Positions 50,901-62,450 of a DNA stretch of 64,000 nucleotides are shown piece by piece. Under the pieces are notes generated by a model, which ran no database searches, was not told the DNA's origin, and worked only from the letters and a program-made list of their open reading frames with translations. The DNA comes from Pomacea canaliculata (taxonomy: Eukaryota; Mollusca; Gastropoda; Architaenioglossa; Ampullariidae): positions 3,312,016-3,376,015 of the forward strand of contig NC_037590.1 in the NCBI RefSeq assembly GCF_003073045.1, in the 5' to 3' direction. How positions within the stretch are numbered: position 1 is the stretch's first letter; every line of letters begins with the position of its first letter. A program made the translations under genes and the position numbers.

Positions 50901-52697
50901 GCTTGGTGTTCGAAGTAGGCCATCACGTTAGACTCCCTCACCACGGAGTACCTGAGATAAGATAAATGATTTACACTATGTCCTCCGGTTGACCCACTGT
51001 CAGTAACATGAATTTGTTTGAATCAAAATAAAACTTTTGAGAAATCTACAGAAAATAATGAAATGTATCATTATTGTCATCGTCGTCGTCGTCGTCTCCC
51101 ACCTGATGTCACTCTGTGCGGCCAGTTTGTCCAGCGAGGCGATACCTGTGTCCATTCTCGACACGGTGAGAAAGGCGGCAAGGTTGGCCGTGAAGGTGGA
51201 CATGATGACGACCGAGAAAAACCAGAAGCCGGCCACGAGCAGACGAGACGCAAGGCTCCGTGGAGGCTCCCCGCCACCTGATGCACAGGTGAGTGACAGT
51301 AATCAAGCAAGTAAGTAAGCTTTTCTTCTGAAGTTATCAAAAAGCGAAACAAGTCATATAATTGGGAAGTTAGTAGTTCCAGTATATAAGAAAGGGAAGA
51401 ATAAAATAAATACAGAATCGCTTTGTTTGACATGTATTTCAGATATTCATATAGACATATAAATAAAGATAGATACTAAATATTTTATTCTTAATACTTT
51501 TCTACTTAAGGTTCTTCCGATGAAGTTAACAAAATTTTCAATTGATGTTCCAGGAAACCTGTCTCTCACCTGCCAGAGTAACGGAGCCAATCACAAACCA
51601 GATGCTCTCCTTCAAATTGAACGCTCTTGGCAAGCCGTTGTCGTCACTTCCGGATGACTGTTGGAGCTCGTTGCTAGGCGAAAACTTCTCGAACATGTAC
51701 AAGAGGAAGCTGGTAAGGAAAATAACACCGAAGAGACAGAGCCACGCAACTGGCGTGAAGACGTCGGCGAAGTAGAAGAGGTTGATGCTGGCATCGGGTT
51801 TCTTCATCAGAATCTGGATGCCTGCGAAGTCATAGTAGGGCAATGTGAAGTCCACAACTTCTTCCCGCGCAGCTGTCACTGTCAGGGCGCCTACTATCAC
51901 ATCAGCCTCCTGAAAACAAGAACCTTCATCAGGCTGACCTGATGGGACTGTTTGAGACATGTTGTTCCAGTTCGCCAATCAAACTAACTTCTAGCTTGTC
52001 GACATTTTACTGTTTTCTATGTCTATACAAGATCTGTAAGACACAGGGTAGAAATTAAAAAGATAGAGGGGCATTTCTAGGTGGGCTGCATTTAAAAGGT
52101 GTTAATAACGGAACCTTCAAATCATGCGGTTGTGTGCGAGTATGTGCGTCCACGCATTCTTACCCCTCTCACCACACTGCCAATGCACCCAGTCCAGAGG
52201 TTCTCACTGTTGAGGACACCGTAATCATTGCTTTTACATTCTTTCACAACGTAGGAGAAACCCACCTGTAAACAAAATAACGATATAAACAAAATAATCT
52301 ATACCCATCAATTCTTTCAAATGGAATTTAGTTTCGAAATATTCATAGGCTTCCAGAATTGATAACTACAACCAATGTAATATATTATCAGAATTAATGA
52401 GTACAATTAATGGTAATATGTAATTATTTCAAGTGATTCTGTCTATAAGGGTAGATGGGTGTGAGTTGTATAAATCGAGTCTTTGTACTTAAGCTTGCTC
52501 AGCGGTTTTATTTCTCCTCTAAAACACAGATCGTAGTGTTGTCCTCTGTGTGAGGTTAGAGGTTAGACCAGCTCAACAAATACATGATCTGAGACAATAA
52601 AACTCACTATTTCAGAAATACGCTGAAGAACATCCAGGCTGTAGCCCGTGTAACTAGAGTTGTTGTTCATTCCCTTAGGAAACACGAATGGCGGCTC
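47989..52697 (-). other. Gene 4 ligand-binding, pore, M3, S2, M4 and tail exons
   Basis: 52608-52697 encodes EPPFVFPKGMNNNSSYTGYS. 51570-51909 has GALTVTAAREEVVDFTLPYY (ligand Arg463), M1 (WLCLFGVIFLTSFLLYMFE) and the pore SIWFVIGSVTLAG with Leu560 at the Q/R site. 51103-51277 is M3 with LAAFLTVSRMDTGIASLDKL. In 50078-50308, FALITESPVIKY keeps Glu714, the ligand-binding Glu of AMPA and kainate receptors. 49622-49838 gives LQLQKERELESLKRKWWDDR and M4. Tail exon 47989-48114 is Thr/Ser/Gln-rich (HVTICTDTQQTSPQSTTSLR). Confidence 0.92.
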
Positions 52698-55600
52698 CTG
52701 ATAACAAACCAGTTTGATAGGATGTCTTTAATATTAGCCCAGTCATGGTATCTACTTCTTTACTTTTACAGCAAACAGATTGTTGATATAGTCGAGAATT
52801 ACAGTAAATAGATGATTGATATAGTCGAGAATTTCATAAGGGGTCGCTACTGTGTATTTCCTTAGTGTCAGAAAGTTGTCAACCTAACATTTGCACACAA
52901 ATGAAGGCAGACCACTCACAATGACCACAGCAGCCCGGAGGACGATGTCGGCGTTGCTGTGAGGAAAGAGGCTGCTGGACCCTCGTTGTAGTCCAAGTCT
53001 TTCCGACCACACAGGGGCCTGGACAACAGGGAGAGAAACATAGAAACTATTCTTCTGGTTGTTTAATTCTTTATGCCTCAAAGTACATTAGAACACATGA
53101 TGTGCTCCAGGGCTAATAGATTGGTTTAAAATCGCTGCTGAATAATCAAACTAGATTTTCATGCATTTAGAGACTGCGTTCAATAAGATCGTGTAATGAG
53201 GCTTGGGTAGCTTACAAGGAGCTTCATAGTGTGCAGCTAAATATTGTAGTTTATTGTAGAATATTATTACTTTGTAAAATATTAATTGTCATTACCTGAG
53301 AATCATTGAGGTTGGCCATTAGTAATATGTTGAACTTAATTGACTGCTTTTCTTCACTTTTAGCGAAGAAGACCATAGATTTTTCACCTTCAGCCTGGAA
53401 ACATTAAAACTTTTAAAATCTTGGTAAGGTTTTGTAGAAACCACAAGTGCAATACATTTGAAAAACTTTTCATTTCTGCAAACTTTTCACAATTTTTAAA
53501 GTCACCTGATATTAAAGACAAAAAAACTAATGAGGTCAAAATTTGTGCTTTTAGGGAGGGACAAAGGTCCAGAGCTGAAGTAGCGAGAGACGAGAGCCCT
53601 GAAGACGCAAAGAGCAATCAGGGAACAAAGAGGAAGAAGTTAGGAATCAAGCTCATGAAATACACGGATTTTAATACCATTTTACATGATCGTGGGTAGG
53701 AGGTGAACATGGAAGGGGAGCACAGTTTTGCAGTACAGTCACTAATCAACATGTCACCATCGGGTACTTAGTCTTCTGCTCTTCATTGACGTTTGACGTA
53801 AAGCCGACGTGAATAAAACGGTGATAATAGATGAAATGAATAAATGATGATGAGGGGACGCATGAGCTTCTGAAATGTAAGCAGCAAGCTTACCTTCGTC
53901 ATTTTCTCTTTAAACAGTTCAATGTAGTCTTCACAAACACCTTGGGTAGAGTCTCCACGAGAAATGCTTTCTTCCGAGTGGGAAATATTGTCATCTAGTC
54001 TAGATAGTGCATCGTCTACAAAGTTCAAAATCTTTTCTAACCTTGTGACACCCAAGTTCTGGAACACCAATAAACAGGAAACCGTAAACAAACTAAAATC
54101 ACATAATGAAAGTAATGACAATCTAAAGAACCGGAACTGACTCAAGTAATATAAGCATACTTATCAAGATTAATAAACAACAGTCTCAGACAAATAGTTT
54201 GCTTCTATGCAAATCATCATCATTATCATCATCATCATCATTACTATTTTACACTATGAAACCATACTTCTGGACGATTTTCTTCAATGATAACAACACC
54301 GTTGACATGAGTGCACAAAGGGCAGACAGGAAGGCGGCCATCAGTGGGCTTGAGAAGCCATCGATATCTGCCGAACATCAGCTGAAGGTCCCCGGCCTAT
54401 TGGGTAATATACACAAATTAAAATTCTAATTAATTTTAACGATAAATGAAAATTTCTCAATAATGATATCAAATTTTGACAATATTCTTTCACCGAGTTT
54501 GAACAGCGAATAAAAAAGAACACCTCGACATTCTATCATGAACCATGCATTCTTAATAAAATATAATTCTAGAAGTCTTAAAAATATAGGAGGAGGCCGT
54601 GGTTGTGGTAGCATGTGGCATCATGAGGTGTGTTTCTGTGGTGGCCCACCTGTCGTAGAAGCTCTGAGATGCACTCATTGCGGGCAATGACCAGCACGTT
54701 CCTGATCTCAGTCTTGGCCGTCAGGTTCTTCAGCTGCTCTGTGGCCTGACAGTCCACCAGGGCCACGTTGATCTCAAAGACCAGTGGCAGGCGCAGTGAG
54801 GAGCTTCTCTCAAGCACGTACTCTGGGTAACAAGGGAACACACACTAGGTGGAACATCGAGGTACACAGCTCAAACTGTTCATGTTCAGAGGGACGTACA
54901 GCTCAAACATGTAAACTGGTGGACACTTCAAAGAACTGAGCTCACACTTGACACATCTAGCTCAAAAAAACAAAGATTTGAAAAAAGTATTCACGTACCC
55001 ATCAAAAACATGTCTCAGGCAGGTAGTCTTACTAAAGTATTTAAATTAGACGAAGACAATCTTTTATCTTTATCCCAAATATTCTGGACATGACGGCCAC
55101 CGTGACAGTTATTGATGTGACCTTTGTGAAAGGAGGATCTAAGAAACGAAGCATCCTTTGAGTGTGTCCTCTGAATAGTTTCCTTGATGAAAAGATTGCA
55201 TGTCCCGTTGATACAAAAGCTTAAGAAAATGTTTGACAACAACAGTATTATTGCAAGGAAGTGCGTGCTAACTTCTAGTTACACAGCTCAGTGTGTTTCA
55301 GCGCCTGATGGGCTTCTGTTCAGTGATTAAGTGGCATTGCTGAAAGAAGCACATCAAAAGGTTTTACACCCACTAATTTTTTTTTTCAATGAAAAGCATT
55401 CTTTTGTAGATAAGAAATCTTTGAGTGTCTTAATTTATCAATAAATATTTGTGTATATCTGACTAAAAAGGTATGAGTTTAGCGCAGTAAGAAAGGAAAA
55501 CTGGCGAGAAAATGAGCTTTACTACAAACCATTGATAATACATTTTTTGTGGCTTTGCACAGCTGACAGTGTATTATCTCCCTTTATTTAAATATATTCT

Positions 55601-58132
55601 GGCAAGTACACACCACACTTTGCAATGAGAGAAAGGTTACAACCAAAGCAGCCGCTTTTCCGAATATAATTATTGGACATAGATAAGCTTACCTTTTTCA
55701 CCTGTAACTAATTTTAAAGATTTTTAATTTATTATTAATGAAATAATTAAATTAATCATTATTAGTTTTATAGATTATTCACAAAAGAAGAAAAAGAAGA
55801 TGTACATATGGCACCTTTCTCCAGCAACAACGGGACAAAGCGTTTTACAGATGAGTGTGCAAACAATGAAGCTGCTTCCATTTCTTACCATACATAAAAA
55901 TATCGTTCATGAAACTAGACTTACCTTCCCCTGTCACATCAAAGAACAGCGCCAACGAGCCAGTTGTCTTGTTTGCTGTGTCCGTGAGGTCAGCTAGTAG
56001 ACGCCAGCGGTCAAAGGTCCGAGTGTCCAGGGTGGTCCACACCCTTCTGGTGGTGTTGGTGAGGCGGGGACAGGAAAACTGGGTCACACTGATGTAGGAC
56101 AAAACCCTTGCCTGGAATATGTCCTCTGGGCACACATACTCTCTCAGATCCACGAAAACCCACCATTTAGTGCTCTGCTGATATTCTGGTAGAGAAGAAA
56201 AATGCGGTAAATATCAGAAGCAAAGGAAATGTTACGTTTAAGTAGACAATAAAGGACTCGTAAAACAAAGAGCATTTTCTAAAAGTTGTTTTAACTTATT
56301 GTCAAGGTGGATCAGTAATGAATTAAGCATATTTAAATATTTATTCTGAAGTTCAACAATTGAAAAATAGACTGCGGATAGACAGGAGAAATATATATAA
56401 TTACGGATAGATACATACACATCACAATATCTAATTAAATATTTCATCTAGTTCCTAAAGATTGTACAGCACTTTAAAGAGATAGCTACCATTTACATAG
56501 AACCTGAGGATCTCATTTTCTTGTAATATTGTAACTTGGCGATTGGAGATGAGCGACTCGTAGAGAGTTCTGTTCACTGCCTCCACCGTGAAACTGCTTT
56601 CTAATGGCGCCCAGATCACACCTGATGAGAAAACAAAGTCATAAAAAAATTGAAGGTGCGTTATTGATGGTCATACATAGTTGTCAGTATGTAGTCTCCT
56701 GTGTTCTGTCTCCTAGTTCAAGTGTACCTGCACCTCTAGGCAACGAGAGAGAGGGAGAGAGGAGTAGGACAGGACAAGGTTTTTCACAATGTAATTTTTA
56801 TTTGAATAACTTCCGTGCAGATCCCCTGCATACTTAATTTTAGATGCGGATATACTTCTGAAACTTCTCAGTTTGGAAACTGTGTGTGTGAAGACATTAC
56901 AAACCAACGGTTGGGGGTGAAAGGAACAAGACATCGGAACTTTAAGCAACATGCTAAGTACAAACTTGTTTGACAGGTCACTGAGAAGTTTGGATCCTTT
57001 AAGGGTTTCAGGCGTCGAGAACAATTGTTAGTCCGAACAACTGTCGTGAAACTTGTTACCATGTTTGGCAACACTGTGTGTGAAGATCTCAGAAAACCAA
57101 TGGTTTTGAAGCGAACTTTCGAGATATTAGCACTGGTCAACATGATGATCCAAGTCCAGTTGTGTTTGTCAATACATTTGCTAATACAATGAAACTTTGG
57201 TGCTGAAGTGTGACGCCTAGACACTTTGCCTAGTTAGAATGGCCTTTTAAGGTCCTTATTAATGGGACAAACATGAATGAAGGTTTGACAAAGTTTACCC
57301 AAATACTTATAGTTAATTTTTTTTTTAAATTACCAATCTTGGTCAAACATTCGTCTATATTTGCTCGGTAAGAAGAGCCTGGAGGCCATGTATCTGATGA
57401 TTAACATCAGCAAACATTCTCACGAGATTCTCACTGGCCAGCTCAGCTCATAAAGCATGGATGTTTGTTAAACACAGTCCATGGACAGCACACACAGAAC
57501 TAAAGTCAGTGAGTGCTCCTGTTAAAGATGAAACCTCCAGCAAGCAACACTTTATATTTCATCACAGGAAGTGGATGGCGACTTGAATGCAGGCAAAAAG
57601 CATTAACTTCCAAATCCAAAACCCAAACAGAATTCTAAAAATTAAAAAGGTTCTAATGGACTTATTCATCGATTTTTTTCTTCCTTACAGTTTATATTGT
57701 AACGCCATGCGTTTATTAACATCTATCCTCGTAATCGAGATCACCATCATCGACTTTCCTGTCGCCGTCGTCGTTGTAGTCATTTATTAGTAGTAATATT
57801 GTTGCGAAAGTCTTTAAAAGATACGATGATAAATAATAATGATTATTTAAAAGTTAATATGGATTGTATACTTCCTCAGTAGAGGATGCACCTAAATAAT
57901 TCACAAATTCACAACTGAAAACAACTTTACAAATATTTAGTTCTGAGTCAGAAATTTGTAAATAATGCGAGAATAATTAAATATTGAAAACAGAATGTAA
58001 GCTTATCCCCAAAATGAATGGAAACTGTGAAGCAGCACCTATGCTCACGTTGAGACTCGATGTGTTGACTGCCAGCGAAGCCAGAACAGGTACGGGTAGG
58101 ATAATAAGTAGCACGGGTACCAAGCCACCCAT
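47989..58132 (-). CDS. iGluR gene 4 (type B), complete, 16 exons, about 870 aa
   Basis: Complete ionotropic glutamate receptor subunit. Exons in coding order: 58039-58132, 56490-56621, 55925-56185, 54650-54822, 54268-54396, 53894-54058, 53296-53394, 52920-53018, 52608-52697, 52164-52265, 51570-51909, 51103-51277, 50772-50951, 50078-50308, 49622-49838, 47989-48114. The sum is 2613 nt, in frame. Start ATG at 58130-58132 opens a clear signal peptide (MGGLVPVLLIILPVPVLASL). Order: ATD to about 350, S1, M1, pore, M3 with [10 protein letters not shown] at 590-599, S2 620-756, M4 about 796-819, tail to 870. The last exon was chosen because the M4 exon has a strong donor (GCG|GTAAGT) and 47989-48114 is a phase-0 ORF after TTTAG. 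Without that splice the protein would end four codons later, at 49607. Confidence 0.9.
52920..58132 (-). other. Gene 4 signal peptide and ATD exons, start of S1
   Basis: Exons 1-8. ATD blocks include APLESSFTVEAVNRTLYESL, WWVFVDLREYVCPED, RRVWTTLDTRTFDRWRLLAD, RLPLVFEINVALVDCQATEQ, TEIRNVLVIARNECISELLR, LQLMFGRYRWLLKP and LEKILNFVDDALSRLDDNIS. The small exons 54268-54396, 53894-54058 and 53296-53394 are all phase 0. Exon 52920-53018 ends in NADIVLRAAVVI, the strand that opens S1. The sequons NRT, NTT, NKT and NLT fit an extracellular domain. Confidence 0.82.
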
Positions 58133-60004
58133 CCCGAGGGCTGGTTTATCTGCAGAAAAATGATTATTTGGTGTAACGCAGTCCTTCCTAGCATGTCGAC
58201 ATCTTCTGTCATAGTACACTGTCCTTCGTTCTACATGCCCTTTCTTTCATCCCAACTGATAAGCTTTAATCACAAAAATATGTGTTTCGTGTCGAGGGCT
58301 AAAAATACTCCGCAGTTCATTTTACGCGGAACTAACACTGTGGAGCTTTTTTTCCTCGAAAACACTGAACCGCAGAATCTGGCAGCAAATAAAGGAATCT
58401 ACAAAGTCAGACTAAAGTGGTGTCAAAGGTGAACTTACCTGGCTTTATATCGCAGGTATGGACGTGTCACGGGTGAGGAAACTGCTCTTGTCTCTCCGGG
58501 AAAGATTCTGCTGCCAGCATCTGTCCATTGACGCAATCGACCACTCCGGGTGGGCTCTGGCATGCGCATGCCTCGTGGACAGGCAGCAAACAGGTAACAT
58601 TACTGTCGATACTAAGCTTTAAACATTTCTTTCATTCCATAGTTTTCGGTTGTCGTCGAGTCACAAAACACAGGGAGTGTCGGGGGAGGGTCTGGACTAG
58701 TATGGCCGCTCTTCACCAATGTCATCACGGTCCACCTCACCTTCACTTTGAAAAAAAATCATACTCTCCATGCGACATGCTCACAAGCAGGATGTGGTGT
58801 GAACTTTGCCCTGAAGATTATCAGGAGCGGGAAATGATGAAATAGGTGTGTGGTGGACAGGAAATGTGCAGCACACCAAGCAATAGTTTCTCTTGGCATG
58901 GCCAGACATTAACAGATAGTGAGAATGGCGGAGAGAGAGAAAGAATGCAGTTAGCCTATTGATTGTGTTGCTATGACTATAGCACGCTTGGCGGGTATCG
59001 TATAAAGGTGCGTCAACAGTTTAATACACATATCTATTTATATAGCCAGGTTGAGAGACAAGAGTGGTAATTGCCTAAAGTGACAAAGCTGATAAAACAT
59101 GGAGACAAATATTTTATTATAGATTAATTACTTAAGTCATTAAGTTTTTAAAGAACCCTCCACTTTTGCAATCTATTTGGTTTTGTGGTCACTTGCTTTT
59201 ATATATATATAGACAGAGAGATTCTCATTATGCCCGTTTGTATTCGTATCTACCTCCATGCAGTATTTTGTCATACTTCAATTTTGTTTACTACCAGGCA
59301 AAGCATGCTTTTGTTGTCTCTCCTTTTGTTTGCGCCACGTGTGAAAATTCTTGTCTTTTACATCTGAGCCACTCAGTGATGCTGCTGTTGCCACTTAAGA
59401 TGAAGACCTTATTAAACTGTGTTTTGATTCTTTTCAGTTTCCGTGTATTATCGCTTTGTTATTTACAATTAAATTTGTCAAGGTAGATATTTAATATATT
59501 TTTTATAACATTGTGTGTTATTAAAGCGACCTTTTACACGAACAAAGTACTGTTTCTCGTGAAATAGCTTTTCAGATATAATTACCTTCCATGAATGAAG
59601 TTTTTATTCTAGTTAAGTTTATCTAAAATTACTTTGGGTGTCATGACTAGTGGAATAAGGGGTGGGCTGCAATAAAAAATAGCATGTGTTTAACCCACAA
59701 CAGATAACTTGAACACCAGCTATTTGAGTAGCGAAATGCTACACATAAGTTAAAAGAAAAAAAGAGTTTCATAGGCTTTAATCAGTAGGAGACTGAAAGT
59801 GGTCTACCTTGTCTAGGGTGTGACGTTGCCCAGCCCTCTCATTTACCTCCCCTGATAAATCACATACCTATTTCTTGCCTACTAGTGCTTTAAGAGATGT
59901 GTCATTGACAGTTTAAATACACGGACAACAAAAATCATTGAAAGACGCAGACATCGATCTGCAAGGTGCACACTTGGTCTTGAAGCTGGCATGATGGCTG
60001 AGCA

Positions 60005-60118
60005 GCAACAGTCTTGCGGACAGCTGCACCACCAGTCTTGCGGACAGCTGCACCACCAGTCTTGCGGACAGCTGCACCACCAGTCTAGCGGACAGCTGCA
60101 CCACCAGTCTTGCGGATG
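60005..60118. repeat. 24-bp minisatellite, about 5 copies
   Basis: The unit CAGTCTTGCGGACAGCTGCA plus CCAC is repeated nearly perfectly; one copy has TAGCGG in place of TTGCGG. It is open in several frames (for example HHQSCGQL), simply because 24 is divisible by three. Confidence 0.95.
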
Positions 60119-62040
60119 CAACCCTCGCACACATACACACAGACACAGACGGACTGTGTCTCCACACAAAACACAAATACATACAATGGTGGTACTGACA
60201 GTCTTTAAATCAGTTGTTTTATTGTTACAAAATAACAAAACCTTCAAAAGATTAACATAATTTTTCTTCAAATAATCTAACTGGACTTTAAGGTGTATTA
60301 TGACACAGATTTTATCAACCAGTGAATTTAGAGATATCAGTCTTTAAAAACAAATATATACAGCCACTTAATTTTTGCATGGAGCATGAAAACACGCCAA
60401 TGAAAGGTGTGATCACAATAACAATACCAATCCACTCTACATTTTAGCAACTAGAAACTTTGTTTCAGGGACTTAAGAACCGCGCTGGCTATTCTAGTGT
60501 AAGGAAATCCCAGTGTCGACTTGAGTCGGGTCCTGACATCTCTGACAATAATGAAGTGGACTTCACTTACACAGGATAGAGATATATACATAAGCTAGAA
60601 TCACTTTTCAGCATCACAATATGTGCGATTTCCACTGTACCTAAGTTCTAATACATCTCAACCCTACAAGAGTACAAGAGAATCAAGAGTTTTTTCTTCA
60701 TGAACTAGTTTTTAGTGACTAATACATTTACATTTTCTCTCGTTTTCATTTCTTTTACTGTTCTTTGAATGGATTCTGAAGAAATAAAATGTAAACAAAT
60801 ATTTTATCACAAATGTATGTGCACATTTCTAAACACACTGAAATTCTGGGGCTTGACAATTGAATTCTCTGTTTCCGTGGTTTCATCTCAACTTCTGTCA
60901 AGTTTTGTGCAGCTTAACATTAACAGTCAAACGTGTGTTAAAATAAATCAAATATTAAAGTCAAAGTGAGGAGAGAAATCATAGGAAATGAAATATGCAT
61001 TTCACGAAATGAAGACCACAGTTGGAGGCAAGCAATTTTCCGATACACTGCTAAAACACTTAACTTGCATCAAGACCTGCTCTGACAGTTTTGTGATAAA
61101 CATTTCGAGCTCAAGTTTAGACACTAATGCAGAAATGAAATTAAAAAAATACATTTTAAAGTGTTTGTGAGATATGAAAACTACTATTTCTATACTACAG
61201 ATGAATGCTTTAGTTTCCACTTAGCAACTAGAGTAAATGTTAGAAACCAGTGTGACAGGAGAAACTATAAAATAAAATAAATAAAATAAAACTCTCAACA
61301 TTATGTGCTGTGTCTGTAGAGGTCACACAAAGTTCTGTCCTCCTTGTGGTGGCTTCTGTACTTTATTTTCCTGTGACTTGAAGGTAAGTTAATAAATTTT
61401 ATTTATTCAGATAAAAAGGTTATGCAAAACAAGGTTTTTTTTAAAGAGATCAACGATGAACTAATAATCGTCCAGAAATGTTCGTTGGCATAATTCTGTA
61501 CACCTCCCCCTCTCCCCCAGTCACCTCCCTGCACTCTTTTTCTTCTCGTGACACTTTCTTTCCTTTTAAAATCAAGGAATGGAATTACAATGACACTACA
61601 AGCAGTTTCTGAATGTGAAGAATTGGAGATGTCATAGATCAGAATACCAAAAATTGAAACTGTCATAGTTTAAAGAGTTAATAATTTCATTGCACGAAAG
61701 TTAAGCTTGGCAAGTCAGTTCTGTGGTCGTCACATCACGTGACTGCAAGACAAACTCTCTTCATCACATGGAATGATGTGAAGACCCCTACTTGACCGTC
61801 GAAATCACTTGAGCTCTTTAGGAAAGGGACCAGATAGTCCAATAGTGGACTTTGTCCCCTCCCTCAAACAAAAAATGGGGAAAATGGTGGCGGGAAGAAG
61901 CCGTCCTTGACTGCCAGCTACACATTCAATCATGAGAGTAATTTATTAAAAATTAAATATAATACCCCAAATGTACCGGGTGGTGTCTCATTCATATACA
62001 GCACAATCGTACAGGCACTCCTCTACAAACACACGTATAT

Positions 62041-62061
62041 CACACACACACACACACACAC
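62041..62061. repeat. (AC)n microsatellite
   Basis: About ten CA units between two CGTATAT words. Confidence 0.9.
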
Positions 62062-62089
62062 GTATATAGATGCATACAGACATGATATG

Positions 62090-62095
62090 TTTATT
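62090..62095 (-). terminator. Candidate polyadenylation signal of gene 5
   Basis: TTTATT on the plus strand, AATAAA in the transcript sense, about 290 bases after the gene 5 stop codon. Confidence 0.4.
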
Positions 62096-62274
62096 ATTAT
62101 AAAATAAATCTATCCCATTGCAAAAACGCATCGCCAATAAATGATCGTTGTTAGTCGAGGGCCTAAACGAACCACAGTTATGTGAAGTGACAAATAACAG
62201 GTCCCTCTAAATGTTTAACTCCTGGATGTTCCCCTTCACCAAAAAACAATATAAGGATGCAGCTTGGCCTGACT

Positions 62275-62450
62275 GGGCCTGACATCTACACCTCCACAGC
62301 TGGTCTGGTGACCATGGCCCTGACTGCTGGAATGACGTCTACACCTCCACAGCTGGTGACTATGGCCCTGACAGCTGTCCTCACGTCTACACCTCCACAG
62401 CTGGTCTGGTGACCATGGCCCTGACAGCCGGCCACACGGTGCGGACAGCC
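62275..62450. repeat. Minisatellite spanning the C-terminal codons and 3'UTR of gene 5
   Basis: CACCTCCACAGCTGGT followed by GACCATGGCCCTGAC (or GACTATGGCCCTGAC) recurs three times with spacings of roughly 50-60 bp. One copy (about 62391-62432) encodes the last residues of gene 5, and the others lie in its 3' flank. It is GC-rich compared with its surroundings. Confidence 0.85.

Larger units (their letters stand above)
58133..62386. other. Intergenic region between genes 4 and 5, no gene seen
   Basis: About 4.2 kb of AT-rich sequence with a 24-bp minisatellite at 60005-60118 and an (AC)n run at 62041-62061. It holds the upstream flank of gene 4 and the 3' flank of gene 5. No exon with plausible splice sites was found. 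Confidence 0.6.

Noticed and set aside
60005-60118. CRISPR-like regular repeats
   Set aside because: Units are contiguous without spacers, and the DNA is eukaryotic; it is a minisatellite.
59882-60271. ORFs of 89-129 codons with repeated HHQSCGQL or WWCSCPQD units
   Set aside because: Created by a 24-bp minisatellite whose unit length is divisible by three; open in several frames, with no other gene signal.
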